Below are positions 1 through 10,232 of a DNA stretch of 64,000 nt, in pieces. The DNA is from Gammaproteobacteria bacterium (lineage in GTDB: Bacteria > Pseudomonadota > Gammaproteobacteria > Steroidobacterales > Rariloculaceae). Position numbers and translations under genes: made by a program. How positions within the stretch are numbered: the first letter of the stretch is position 1; each line of letters starts with the position of its first letter. Where the stretch lies: assembly GCA_022819855.1 (NCBI GenBank), contig JAJEGN010000016.1, forward strand, positions 1 to 64,000, in the 5' to 3' direction. A model generated the notes under the pieces. That model saw only the letters and a program-made list of their open reading frames with translations, was not told where the DNA came from and did not search any database.

Positions 1-113
1 CTGCCGTTCGCTTGAGACCCTCGCGCGCAGGGATGCGCGAGCGGAGCGTACAGGGATGTATTTACCGCGTGTCTCAAGCGAACGGCAGTGCGCCTCCCCG
101 CATCACTGCGACC
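1..113 (+). repeat. Dispersed hairpin repeat, copy 1 (left side cut by window edge)
   Basis: 18-bp perfect inverted repeat 1-18/71-88 (ctgccgttcgcttgagac/gtctcaagcgaacggcag) enclosing CAGGGATG...TACAGGGATGTA; matches copies at ~14.2 kb and ~32.4 kb. Confidence 0.9.
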
Positions 114-139
114 AATCCCGCACGCCGTCGACTCTCGGC

Positions 140-175
140 AAGCGAGGGGCAGTACGCCTCCCCGCATCATTGAGA
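140..175 (+). repeat. Partial duplicate of the 3' end of hairpin repeat copy 1
   Basis: aagcgaggggcagtacgcctccccgcatcattgaga matches 76-111 (aagcgaacggcagtgcgcctccccgcatcactgcga) at 31/36 positions. Confidence 0.75.
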
Positions 176-178
176 CCG

Positions 179-1132
179 CTAGTAGTTCCTGACCAGATCG
201 AGCCCGGCATATAGATGCGCGACTTCCTCGCCATAGCCGTTGAACATCAACGTGGGTATGCGCGACGCGAACAGCCCCCCGCCGAGCCGGCGTTCCGATG
301 CCTGGCTCCAGCGCGGGTGATCGACGTTCGGGTTGACGTTCGAGTAAAAGCCGTACTCGTGCGCCGCCGCCATGTTCCAGCTCGTGCGCGGCTGCTCGGA
401 GGTAAAGTGAATCCTCACGATCGACTTGATGCTCTTGAACCCGTACTTCCACGGCACGATGAGCCGTAGCGGGGCGCCGTTCTGGTTCGGCAGGACCCGG
501 CCGTACACGCCGACCGTCAAGAGCGTCAGCGGGTGCATGGCCTCCTCGATCGTCAAGCCTTCCCGGTAGGGCCAATCGAGCACGCGCGAGCGCAACCCGG
601 GCATCTGGTCGCGATCGGCGAGCGTGAAGAACTGAACGTATCGGGCCTGGGAATTCGGTTCGAAGCGCGCGAGCAGGTCGCTGAGCGGAAAGCCGACCCA
701 GGGCACGACCATCGACCAGGCCTCCACGCAGCGGAAGCGGTAGATGCGCTCCTCCAGAGTGTGTGGCGCGAGGATGTCCTCGAGGGTATAGGTCCCCGTC
801 CTGCCCGCCTCTCCCGTGACGTCGACCGACCATGGGTCGGTAATGAGCGTGTGGGCGTTGCGCGCCGGGTCCTCCTTGCCCGTACCGAACTCGTAGTAGT
901 TGTTGTAGGTCGTGATCTCTTCGAAGGTATTGGGCGTTTCGGTCACCGAATCCGGCCAGTTCGCGAGGTTCGCGAACTCGCCGCCCGGCGGCAGCACCGC
1001 AGCTTGCGCCTGGGTTGCCAGCGCCGGGAACAGGCCCGCGGCGATCGCCGAACCCAGTATCTCGCGCCGGTTGAAGAAGACTGCTTCCGGGGTGATCTCG
1101 GAAGGCCTGATGTCGTTGCGTTTCCTGCTCAT
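179..1132 (-). CDS. msrP: Protein-methionine-sulfoxide reductase catalytic subunit MsrP (YedY-like molybdoenzyme)
   Basis: [26 protein letters not shown] Tat-like N-terminus; [23 protein letters not shown] and [20 protein letters not shown] motifs; start chosen at internal Met. Confidence 0.93.
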   Translation of the reverse strand: MSRKRNDIRPSEITPEAVFFNRREILGSAIAAGLFPALATQAQAAVLPPGGEFANLANWPDSVTETPNTFEEITTYNNYYEFGTGKEDPARNAHTLITDPWSVDVTGEAGRTGTYTLEDILAPHTLEERIYRFRCVEAWSMVVPWVGFPLSDLLARFEPNSQARYVQFFTLADRDQMPGLRSRVLDWPYREGLTIEEAMHPLTLLTVGVYGRVLPNQNGAPLRLIVPWKYGFKSIKSIVRIHFTSEQPRTSWNMAAAHEYGFYSNVNPNVDHPRWSQASERRLGGGLFASRIPTLMFNGYGEEVAHLYAGLDLVRNY

Positions 1133-1199
1133 TTCGCCATACCGTCCCGTTGCGTTCCAGATGCGGGGCCCTGCATCTTTCCACAGTCCGCTACAATAG

Positions 1200-2920
<1,721 letters not shown>

Positions 2921-2939
2921 TCCCGACAACGGGCCGGCG

Positions 2940-3107
2940 CTAGCAGCCTGCGCCGTAGGAAGTCGCGACAGCGAAAATTCGATATCGCCGTCCCTTTGGG
3001 CGATCGATTGAGGAAAATATCGAGCCATATTTGACGAAAGCGATCGCCCAAAGGGGCGGATGAGAGCGAATTTGCAGCCTTGAATTCCTACGGCGCAGGC
3101 TGCTAGG
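2940..3107. mobile_element. MITE-like inverted-repeat element between convergent amtB and histidine kinase genes
   Basis: 22-bp perfect terminal inverted repeats ctagcagcctgcgccgtaggaa (2940-2961) / ttcctacggcgcaggctgctag (3086-3107), plus an inner complementary pair ccctttgggcgatcg / cgatcgcccaaaggg. Confidence 0.8.
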
Positions 3108-4533
3108 CCCGTTCCGGCGCCTCAAGGGGGAGCTCGAGCGTGACCTCGAGCCCCCCGCCGGAGCGGTTCCGGGCGACGATTCGCCCGCCATGGAGTTCCA
3201 GAACGCTGGCGGCGATCGCAAGGCCGATGCCCTGCCCGCCGCTGCGGTGATCGCGGCTCGTGTCGACCCGGTAGAACGGTTCGAAGATTCGTTCGAGATC
3301 CGCTTCCGGCACCCCGGGTCCGCGGTCGGCCACGCGAATCTCGACGCGGCCCGCAGCGGCCTGCAGATTCACCTCGACGGCTGCGCCATCGGCGGAACCC
3401 GCATGGTTCAGCGCGTTGCGCACCACGTTTTCGACGGCGCGCGTGAGTTGAGTCCGGTTCCCGTTCAACTCCGGAACAGCCCGAGTTTCGTAACGGATTT
3501 CGGCTTCGGGATGCTCGTAGCGCGCGTTGTCGACAATCTCGCTGACCAGCTCGTCCAGTGCGATCCGCTCTGACTTTGCGACGGGCTGACTGCGCAGCCT
3601 CGCGAGCGCCATCACTTCGCCGACGAGTTCGTCAAGGCGCTCCGTTTCGCGTTCGATGCGCTGCAGATCCGATTTCGAGGACTCGCTGGCCTTGCGTTCG
3701 GCAAGTGCGAGCGCCATGCGGATGCGCGCAAGCGGAGAGCGGAACTCGTGCGAGACGTCGCGCAGCAGCGTCTCCTTCGCCGTGACGAGTTCCTGAATGC
3801 GTTCGGCCATGATGTCGAAGTCGCGGGCCAGCGTGCCGACTTCGTCCTTGCGCCGCGTGAACGGTTCGCCGACGCGCGTCTCCAGCGCACCGGCGGCGAG
3901 CGCGCGGCTGGCGTTCTGCAGCCGCATGATCGGCAGGGACAGGTAGCGGGCGAGCGGCAGCGCCATCCCGAGTGCCGCCAGCACGACCAGCGCCAACACG
4001 GCGAACTGCGTGGCGGGCCAGCTCAGTACGCCGAGAACGGTGATCCGCGTGCGAACGAACAACAGCCGATACTCCTGGCCGTCCGTGGCGACGAGGTTGG
4101 AAGTCAACTGCGGAGGCCGGATGTCGACGGGGTCGCGCGGCGGTGGGCCATCTCCCCGGCGCAGCCGTTCACGCACGCCGCCCTGCGACCGTGCCCCGCC
4201 CTGGGACCGCAGTCCGGTCCTCGGCCGCATGTCGAGCAGGCGGCTGAAGCGGCCCGGCACTTCCCGGCCGAGCAGGTCGTCTCCGTTGCCGTCGATGATG
4301 AGCAGCATGACGCCGGGCACCGGGAGCCGGTTTGCCTCCAGCCACGAGCGCAAACCCGGAACTTGTCCCTGTTCGAGCGCGTCGGCGGCTTGCTGAATGA
4401 TATCCCCGCGGTTCTCGATATCGAACTGATCGAATGCCTGACCGACGAACGTAAAAGTCAGGAACACGGCGCCGACCAGCGTGACCGTCGTGGCAATGCC
4501 GAAAGCGATGAAAATCTTCCAGAACAGGTTCAT
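3103..4533 (-). CDS. Two-component sensor histidine kinase (HAMP/HisKA/HATPase; CpxA-like)
   Basis: HAMP region, H-box LLRDVSHEFRSPLARIRMAL, VRNALNHA N-box, DRGPGVPEADLERIFEPFYR, GGQGIGLAIA. Confidence 0.92.
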   Translation of the reverse strand: MNLFWKIFIAFGIATTVTLVGAVFLTFTFVGQAFDQFDIENRGDIIQQAADALEQGQVPGLRSWLEANRLPVPGVMLLIIDGNGDDLLGREVPGRFSRLLDMRPRTGLRSQGGARSQGGVRERLRRGDGPPPRDPVDIRPPQLTSNLVATDGQEYRLLFVRTRITVLGVLSWPATQFAVLALVVLAALGMALPLARYLSLPIMRLQNASRALAAGALETRVGEPFTRRKDEVGTLARDFDIMAERIQELVTAKETLLRDVSHEFRSPLARIRMALALAERKASESSKSDLQRIERETERLDELVGEVMALARLRSQPVAKSERIALDELVSEIVDNARYEHPEAEIRYETRAVPELNGNRTQLTRAVENVVRNALNHAGSADGAAVEVNLQAAAGRVEIRVADRGPGVPEADLERIFEPFYRVDTSRDHRSGGQGIGLAIAASVLELHGGRIVARNRSGGGLEVTLELPLEAPERA

Positions 4534-4537
4534 CGGA

Positions 4538-5236
4538 TCACGTTTCCGGCGGCGCGAGCACGTAGCCGCTGCCGCGGATGCTGCGAATCCTGAGTTCCGT
4601 GTCGCTGGCGTCGGCGATCTTCTTGCGGAGATTGCTGACGTGCGTGTCGAGACTGCGGTCGTCAGGCAGCAATTGCCGGCCGAGTGCTTCGCGCGTCAGC
4701 GTTTCACGCGATACGACCTTGCCCGCGGAACTCATGAGCTTGTACAGCACGATGAATTCGGCGTTCGTGAGATTGAGCGGCGTGTCGCCGAGCCAGGCCT
4801 CGCGTCGCTGGTACTGCGCACGCAACGGGCCGAGCTCGACATCGACTGGCTCTTCAGCCAGTTCAGCCGAAGAGCGCCGCAGGACGGCCTTGATGCGTGC
4901 GACGAGTTCGCGCGGATTGAACGGCTTCGGCAGGTAGTCGTCGGCGCCCATCTCCAGGCCCACGATGCGGTCGACGTCGTCGCCGCGCGCCGTCAGCATC
5001 AGGATCGGCGTGCGCGAACCCGACTCGCGCAGCCGGCTCAATACCTCGAACCCGGACAGGCCCGGCAGCATCACATCGAGGATGATGAGGTCGTAGTCGT
5101 TGCGCTCGGCGTCGCGAAGTCCCTGGACACCCGTGCGCGCAGCGGTGAGTCTGATGCCCTCGGCCGCGAGGTATTCGCCGAGCATTTCGGTCAGGCCCGC
5201 ATCGTCGTCGATGATCAGAAGCTGATTCGTGCTCAT
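4538..5236 (-). CDS. OmpR/CpxR-family response regulator
   Basis: LLIIDDDAGLTEMLGEYL receiver, ILMLTARGDDVDRIVGLEMGADDYLPKPFNPRELVARI, winged-helix C-terminus. Confidence 0.93.
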   Translation of the reverse strand: MSTNQLLIIDDDAGLTEMLGEYLAAEGIRLTAARTGVQGLRDAERNDYDLIILDVMLPGLSGFEVLSRLRESGSRTPILMLTARGDDVDRIVGLEMGADDYLPKPFNPRELVARIKAVLRRSSAELAEEPVDVELGPLRAQYQRREAWLGDTPLNLTNAEFIVLYKLMSSAGKVVSRETLTREALGRQLLPDDRSLDTHVSNLRKKIADASDTELRIRSIRGSGYVLAPPET

Positions 5237-5401
5237 TCAAGTCACCGCGCTTGCGCAGCCCAGCCACCCCGGCGCAGTGCCGTTCGCTTCGACATGCAGC
5301 TTAAGTTGCCACACCTTGCCCTGCCACCGAAGCCTCCGGGCCGCGAATGGACCCTGACTTGAGAAAAATACAGACGGGCTGCCCGTGCGCCCTGCGCGCG
5401 C

Positions 5402-6700
5402 TCAATCCTGTTCGACGTAGAAGCGGAAGAAGTGGGTGAAGCGCACGTCATTGACCGCCACGGGGGCGCCCGCGACCAGGCGGGGCCGGAAATGCGTCTC
5501 GCGCAGGCGGCGGTGATAAGCGGATTCGACGACTCCGGCAGGCTCGACTGCAACGACCCGCACGTTCCACGCGCGTCCGTCCGCGGACAGGTCGAACGCG
5601 AGTTCTATCGAGCCCCAGGCCCAGGGACGCGATCGCCGGTTGAGGTCCACGCGGGTCAGCGGCGGAATGAAATCGATCATGCGGGGAGCGGCGAATACTT
5701 CGTCCGGATCGGCTTCGCCCGTGGCGTCGAGAGCCGCATGAGCCTGCCGGTAGTAATCGGCAGCCAGCTCGAAATCCTCGTCGACGAGCGCCCAGTCCCC
5801 GAGCAGCGCAAGCGACAGGCTTCGCTCGACGCTGACTTCATCGGCGGTGGCCTGCAGCAGTTCCTCGAGGCGAAGTTTCGCGTCGTCGTCATCGCCGAGG
5901 AGCAGCTCGATGCCCGCCAGACGCCGCAGCGTCGCAAGCAGGACGGGATTGTCCGAGCCTCCCTGGGTTTCCTGGATTTCGAGGATGCGCTCGTATTGCT
6001 CGCGTGCGCTGGTTCGCATGCGGGAGCTGCCGTAGTACTCCGCCAGGCGATTGTGATACGGGATCACCCGCGGGTCGTCGGCGCCGAACCGCCTGACCGC
6101 GTTGTCGAGCCGATCGAGTTGCAGTTCGCGCGCCTGCAGCGTATCGCCGAGCCCGAGCCAGGCCAGCGTGACGTCGTCGATCAATGACGTCTGTTCGACA
6201 TTGAAGAGCCCCAGGTGCCTCTGGTTGATGTCGCGCGCATGCTCGAACACGGTGATGGCTTCGGTGAACCGCCGTTCGTCGAGGTAGGCCCGCCCGAGCG
6301 CGTGATACGGTTCGACGAGCGACAGCGCCTGTGTCCCGTCGGCTTCTTCTGCCAGCTCGATCGCCCGCAGGTAGTTGACTTCCGCGTCGGCGAACAGGTC
6401 GAGTTCGACCTGTATCCGCGCCAGTTGCATGATGTCGTCACGGTAGACCGGGTCGGTTTCGTCCGTGGCCGTCTCGACGATGTTCTCCGCCGATTGCAGC
6501 GCCGCGGGGAAATCGCTGGCGGCCGCGAGCGTGTCCCGGGCGGCGCGCAGCGTGTCGAGTTCCGTGCGCGTCTCGGCGGGGTCCGCCAGCGCCGGGAATT
6601 CCGATTCGACGCGCGGCGGCTGCGGCAAGGCGTCGTCCTGTGCCGACGCGGCCGCCGCCGCGAGCACCGCCAGGGTCAGCAACGCACGAAGCCTAGCCAT
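5402..6700 (-). CDS. TPR-repeat protein with C-terminal TonB-like domain
   Basis: Signal peptide, tetratricopeptide-like helices, C-terminal FRPRLVAGAPVAVNDVRFTHFFRF. Confidence 0.75.
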   Translation of the reverse strand: MARLRALLTLAVLAAAAASAQDDALPQPPRVESEFPALADPAETRTELDTLRAARDTLAAASDFPAALQSAENIVETATDETDPVYRDDIMQLARIQVELDLFADAEVNYLRAIELAEEADGTQALSLVEPYHALGRAYLDERRFTEAITVFEHARDINQRHLGLFNVEQTSLIDDVTLAWLGLGDTLQARELQLDRLDNAVRRFGADDPRVIPYHNRLAEYYGSSRMRTSAREQYERILEIQETQGGSDNPVLLATLRRLAGIELLLGDDDDAKLRLEELLQATADEVSVERSLSLALLGDWALVDEDFELAADYYRQAHAALDATGEADPDEVFAAPRMIDFIPPLTRVDLNRRSRPWAWGSIELAFDLSADGRAWNVRVVAVEPAGVVESAYHRRLRETHFRPRLVAGAPVAVNDVRFTHFFRFYVEQD

Positions 6701-8102
6701 TGTCCGCCACCTCGATTGCCGTCGGCGCGTAGCGGAACGTTACTCGCAGCGCCAGGTTGCGGCGCGCCACGACTTCCCCGTCGTTCATGTACGGACGGAA
6801 TCTTGACTGGCGAACGTGCCGCGCCACCGCCTCGTCCTTGAGGTTCGGCGGTTCGGCTTCGAGAATCGTGACGTTTTCCGTGCGTCCGAGTGGGTTGAGG
6901 TCGAATCTCACGAGCACGAAACCCTGCACCGCGTCCGGAGCGGCGCTCAGGCCACGTTGGCTCAAGGGTTCCCTGAACACGTACTCGATGCCGCCGAACC
7001 ATTCCCGGCGCAATGCGTCGCCGCCGTCCACATCGCCGAGGAGCTGCCAGGCCCGACGATACGGCGCGCCGTCGGCGCCGACCCTGGAAAACGCCGTCTC
7101 CCAGTCGCCGATGTCCACCAGTACCTGAGCCAGTGCACGTTCATCGGGTTCTTCCTGGGCCTCCAGCAGTTCGAGCGCCGTCATGAGTCCGGTAATGCCC
7201 TGGTTTACCGCGGCGCCCTGGTTCCGGAAGCTGTTGCCGGTCTCGCGCAGCGGTCGGGCCATCAGGACGCTGCCGTCGTCGTAGTGGTCGCGAATGATCC
7301 GCATGGCGCGCTGGTACTGCTCGCGCTCCTCGGTGTAGCGGCGCCGGTCGCGCAACCAGCCCGCGTACTTGTAGATGGCGTCGAGCGTTTCCTCCGAATG
7401 CAGTTCGTGCCTGCGTTCGATGAGCTGAAGCGCGGCGCGCTGTTGTGTATGGGCCTGCTCGTACTCGTTCATGGCGAGGAACGATTGCGTCATCCGATCG
7501 AGGATCGCGATCTGGCCCTCGTCGAGCAGGCCGAACACGCGCCTGTTGATCGTGCGCGCCTCGTTGTACGCGGATACGGCGTTGAGGTACTGGCCGCCGT
7601 CCTGGTAGTTGTCGCCGAGGCCGAGTAAGGGAGAGAGCAGGGATTCGGAGAACGCACCCTCGATCTCGCGGAAGATGAGGATTGCGTCGAGATAGTGTTC
7701 CTCCGCTGCGACGCGATCGTCGTTTGCGGCCTGCGCTCGCGCGAGCGCGACATGCGCGCCGGCGGATTCGGCGCTGATCTCGCCGAACTCTTGCTGCGTC
7801 AGCGTCAGGAGCCGCTCCCCGACGGCCGCTGCAGCGTCGAAATCCTGCGACTGCATGAGCCGCTCGAGCTCGATGCTCGCCTCGAAGCGCGTGACGATTT
7901 CGGCGGAGTCGCCCGCGACGGATTCCGGCGGTCCCACGCCGGTGTAAGGCGTTGCATCGGCGTCGACCGGCGGCTGGACGTCCTGGCCATGGGCGGCGAC
8001 GCCCAGAATCAGCGATATGAGGACACCGCTCGTCGACCAGCGGCTTGCGCGGCGCCGATCAACCTCGAAAGTTGTCGGGCGAGGCGAGAACATTGCTGGC
8101 AT
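6693..8102 (-). CDS. TPR-repeat protein with C-terminal TonB-like domain (paralog of the neighbouring gene)
   Basis: Similar architecture; C-terminus VLVRFDLNPLGRTENVTILEAEPP...SRFRPYMNDGEVVARRNLALRVTFRY; 8-bp overlap with next gene. Confidence 0.75.
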   Translation of the reverse strand: MPAMFSPRPTTFEVDRRRASRWSTSGVLISLILGVAAHGQDVQPPVDADATPYTGVGPPESVAGDSAEIVTRFEASIELERLMQSQDFDAAAAVGERLLTLTQQEFGEISAESAGAHVALARAQAANDDRVAAEEHYLDAILIFREIEGAFSESLLSPLLGLGDNYQDGGQYLNAVSAYNEARTINRRVFGLLDEGQIAILDRMTQSFLAMNEYEQAHTQQRAALQLIERRHELHSEETLDAIYKYAGWLRDRRRYTEEREQYQRAMRIIRDHYDDGSVLMARPLRETGNSFRNQGAAVNQGITGLMTALELLEAQEEPDERALAQVLVDIGDWETAFSRVGADGAPYRRAWQLLGDVDGGDALRREWFGGIEYVFREPLSQRGLSAAPDAVQGFVLVRFDLNPLGRTENVTILEAEPPNLKDEAVARHVRQSRFRPYMNDGEVVARRNLALRVTFRYAPTAIEVADNG

Positions 8103-8414
8103 TCTATCTCAGTTTCGAATCGGCGCGAGCGAATCGGACCGCGGGATGAGCCGGTCCGGCGACATGCTTAGCGGCCGTCTGCGGGTCCGGTTCCCGGCCG
8201 CCTGACGCGCGGTTCACGCCTGGCGCGAAAAATCGGGCTTTGCGCTTGTCGCGGCGTTGGCTGAGTCTATAATTACGAAGCAGTCCCCCGGCAATACGAG
8301 AGCAGCGTCGCCACTTCGGACTCGGTCGAATCGGGCCTCGTCGTCACTTTGCAGAGTGAGTCGACAGGTCCGGCTTCGCCACACCAGCAGCGACCGACCG
8401 CAAGCCCCCCTTCG

Positions 8415-10232
8415 ATGGATCCCACGAAAACTGACGGCACGGAGTATTTTCATCGGGTCGTCGATTGCCAATGGGCTTGCCCGGCGCATACCGACGTACC
8501 CGAATACATCCGGCTGATCGCGCAGGGCCGGTTCACCGACGCGTACCTGCTCAACCGGCAGTCGAACGTCTTTCCGGGCATTCTCGGGCGGGTCTGCGAC
8601 CGGCCCTGCGAGCCGGCGTGCCGCAGGACCCGCGTCGAGGACAAGCCCGTCGCGATCTGCCGCCTGAAGCGCGTGGCGTCGGATAACCGCGAAGAGATCG
8701 GCGACCGCCTGCCGCAGGCGCCGCGGCACAGGAACGGCAAGCGGATCGCCCTGGTCGGCGCCGGTTGCGCGTCGCTGGCCGTCGCCAACGATCTCATCCC
8801 GCTCGGCTACGAATGCGTGATCTTCGAGGCGCTCGACAAGCCGGGCGGTCTGATGCGCACCAACATCCCGGCATTTCGCCTGCCGGCGTCGGTGCTCGAC
8901 GAGGAAATCGACTACATCGTCGACATGGGCGTCGATCTCAGGCTTTCGCATCCCGTCCAGAGCATGAGCGCGCTGCTCGAGGAGGGGTTCGATGCCGTCT
9001 TCGTCGGCACCGGCGCGCCGAAGGGCAAAGAACTGAAGCTTCCCGGCCGCTATGACACCGACCGGATCCACATCGGTATCCAGTGGCTCGAATCGATCGC
9101 TTTCGGTCACGTGACGAGCGTGGGCAGGCGGGTCCTGATCATCGGCGTCGGCAACACGGCGATGGATTGCTGCAGGAGTTCCCTCAGGCTCGGCGCGAAG
9201 AACGTCAAGGTCATGGCCCGCAAGCCGCGAGCCTTCTTCAAGGCATCCGACTGGGAACTCGAGGATGCCGAAGAGGAGCGCGTCAAGATCGTGGTCAATC
9301 ATTCGCCGAGGGAGTTTCTCGTCGAAGACGGCAAGCTCGTCGGCATGAAGTTCGACGTTCTCGAGTACGAGTTCGACGATCGCGGTCGGATCACGGACAG
9401 CCGGATCGTCGACGAGGCCACGCTGCCCTGCGACGATGTCGTGCTCGCGATCGGCCAGGAGAACGCCTTTCCCTGGGTCGAGCGCGACATCGGCATCGAG
9501 TTCGACAAGTGGGACGTTCCGGTCGTCGACCCGACAACGTTCGAGTCGACGCGCGAGGGCGTGTTCTTCGGCGGCGACGCCGCATTCGGGCCGAAGAACA
9601 TCATCTGGGCCGTGGAGCATGGACACCAGGCCGCGATATCGATCCACAAGTACTGTCAGGGCACGAGCCTGACCGATCGCCTGCCGCGGGGAGTCAACCT
9701 GACGACCGCGAAGATGGGTATCCACGAGTGGAGCTACAGCAACGACTACGATCCGGCGGGCCGGCGCATCATGCCGCACGTCGATCTCAAGAAGCGTTTC
9801 AGGAAACTGAACATCGAGGTCGAGCTCGGTTTCAGCGCCGAGGATGCCGCGGCGGAAGTCGAACGCTGCCTGAATTGCGATCTGCAAACGGTATTCACGG
9901 CGGGCCTTTGCATCGAATGCGATGCGTGCATCGACATCTGTCCCGTGGACTGCCTGACGATCACGCCCAACGGCGACCAGGAAACCATCGAAGCGAACCT
10001 CAAGACCGCGCGCCTGGAGGCCGAGCAGCCGCTGTACCTGTCCGGACCGCTGCCGCATACCAGCCGGGTCATGGTCAAGGACGAGAACCTCTGCGTGCAT
10101 TGCGGGCTCTGCGCGGAACGGTGCCCGACCGGCGCCTGGGACATGCAGAAATCGACGGTCGTCATTCCCTACGCCCTTGATGAAGCCGAACGGGACGAGC
10201 AACTGTGCCAAACAGCGCAAAAAGCCGGATAA
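8415..10232 (+). CDS. FAD-dependent oxidoreductase (glutamate synthase small-subunit-like) with C-terminal 4Fe-4S ferredoxin domain
   Basis: N-terminal Cys cluster CQWACPAHTDVPEYI/CDRPCEPACRR; FAD/NAD motifs VGAGCASLAVANDL, IIGVGNTAMDCCRSSLRLGA; CIECDACIDICPVDC and CVHCGLCAERCPTGAW. Confidence 0.88.
   Translation: MDPTKTDGTEYFHRVVDCQWACPAHTDVPEYIRLIAQGRFTDAYLLNRQSNVFPGILGRVCDRPCEPACRRTRVEDKPVAICRLKRVASDNREEIGDRLPQAPRHRNGKRIALVGAGCASLAVANDLIPLGYECVIFEALDKPGGLMRTNIPAFRLPASVLDEEIDYIVDMGVDLRLSHPVQSMSALLEEGFDAVFVGTGAPKGKELKLPGRYDTDRIHIGIQWLESIAFGHVTSVGRRVLIIGVGNTAMDCCRSSLRLGAKNVKVMARKPRAFFKASDWELEDAEEERVKIVVNHSPREFLVEDGKLVGMKFDVLEYEFDDRGRITDSRIVDEATLPCDDVVLAIGQENAFPWVERDIGIEFDKWDVPVVDPTTFESTREGVFFGGDAAFGPKNIIWAVEHGHQAAISIHKYCQGTSLTDRLPRGVNLTTAKMGIHEWSYSNDYDPAGRRIMPHVDLKKRFRKLNIEVELGFSAEDAAAEVERCLNCDLQTVFTAGLCIECDACIDICPVDCLTITPNGDQETIEANLKTARLEAEQPLYLSGPLPHTSRVMVKDENLCVHCGLCAERCPTGAWDMQKSTVVIPYALDEAERDEQLCQTAQKAG

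Noticed and set aside
8214-10220. 668-aa minus-strand ORF opposite the FAD/ferredoxin oxidoreductase
   Set aside because: Antisense shadow ORF: composition rich in Arg/His/Asp/Val typical of GC-rich complementary frames, while the plus frame has clear family motifs
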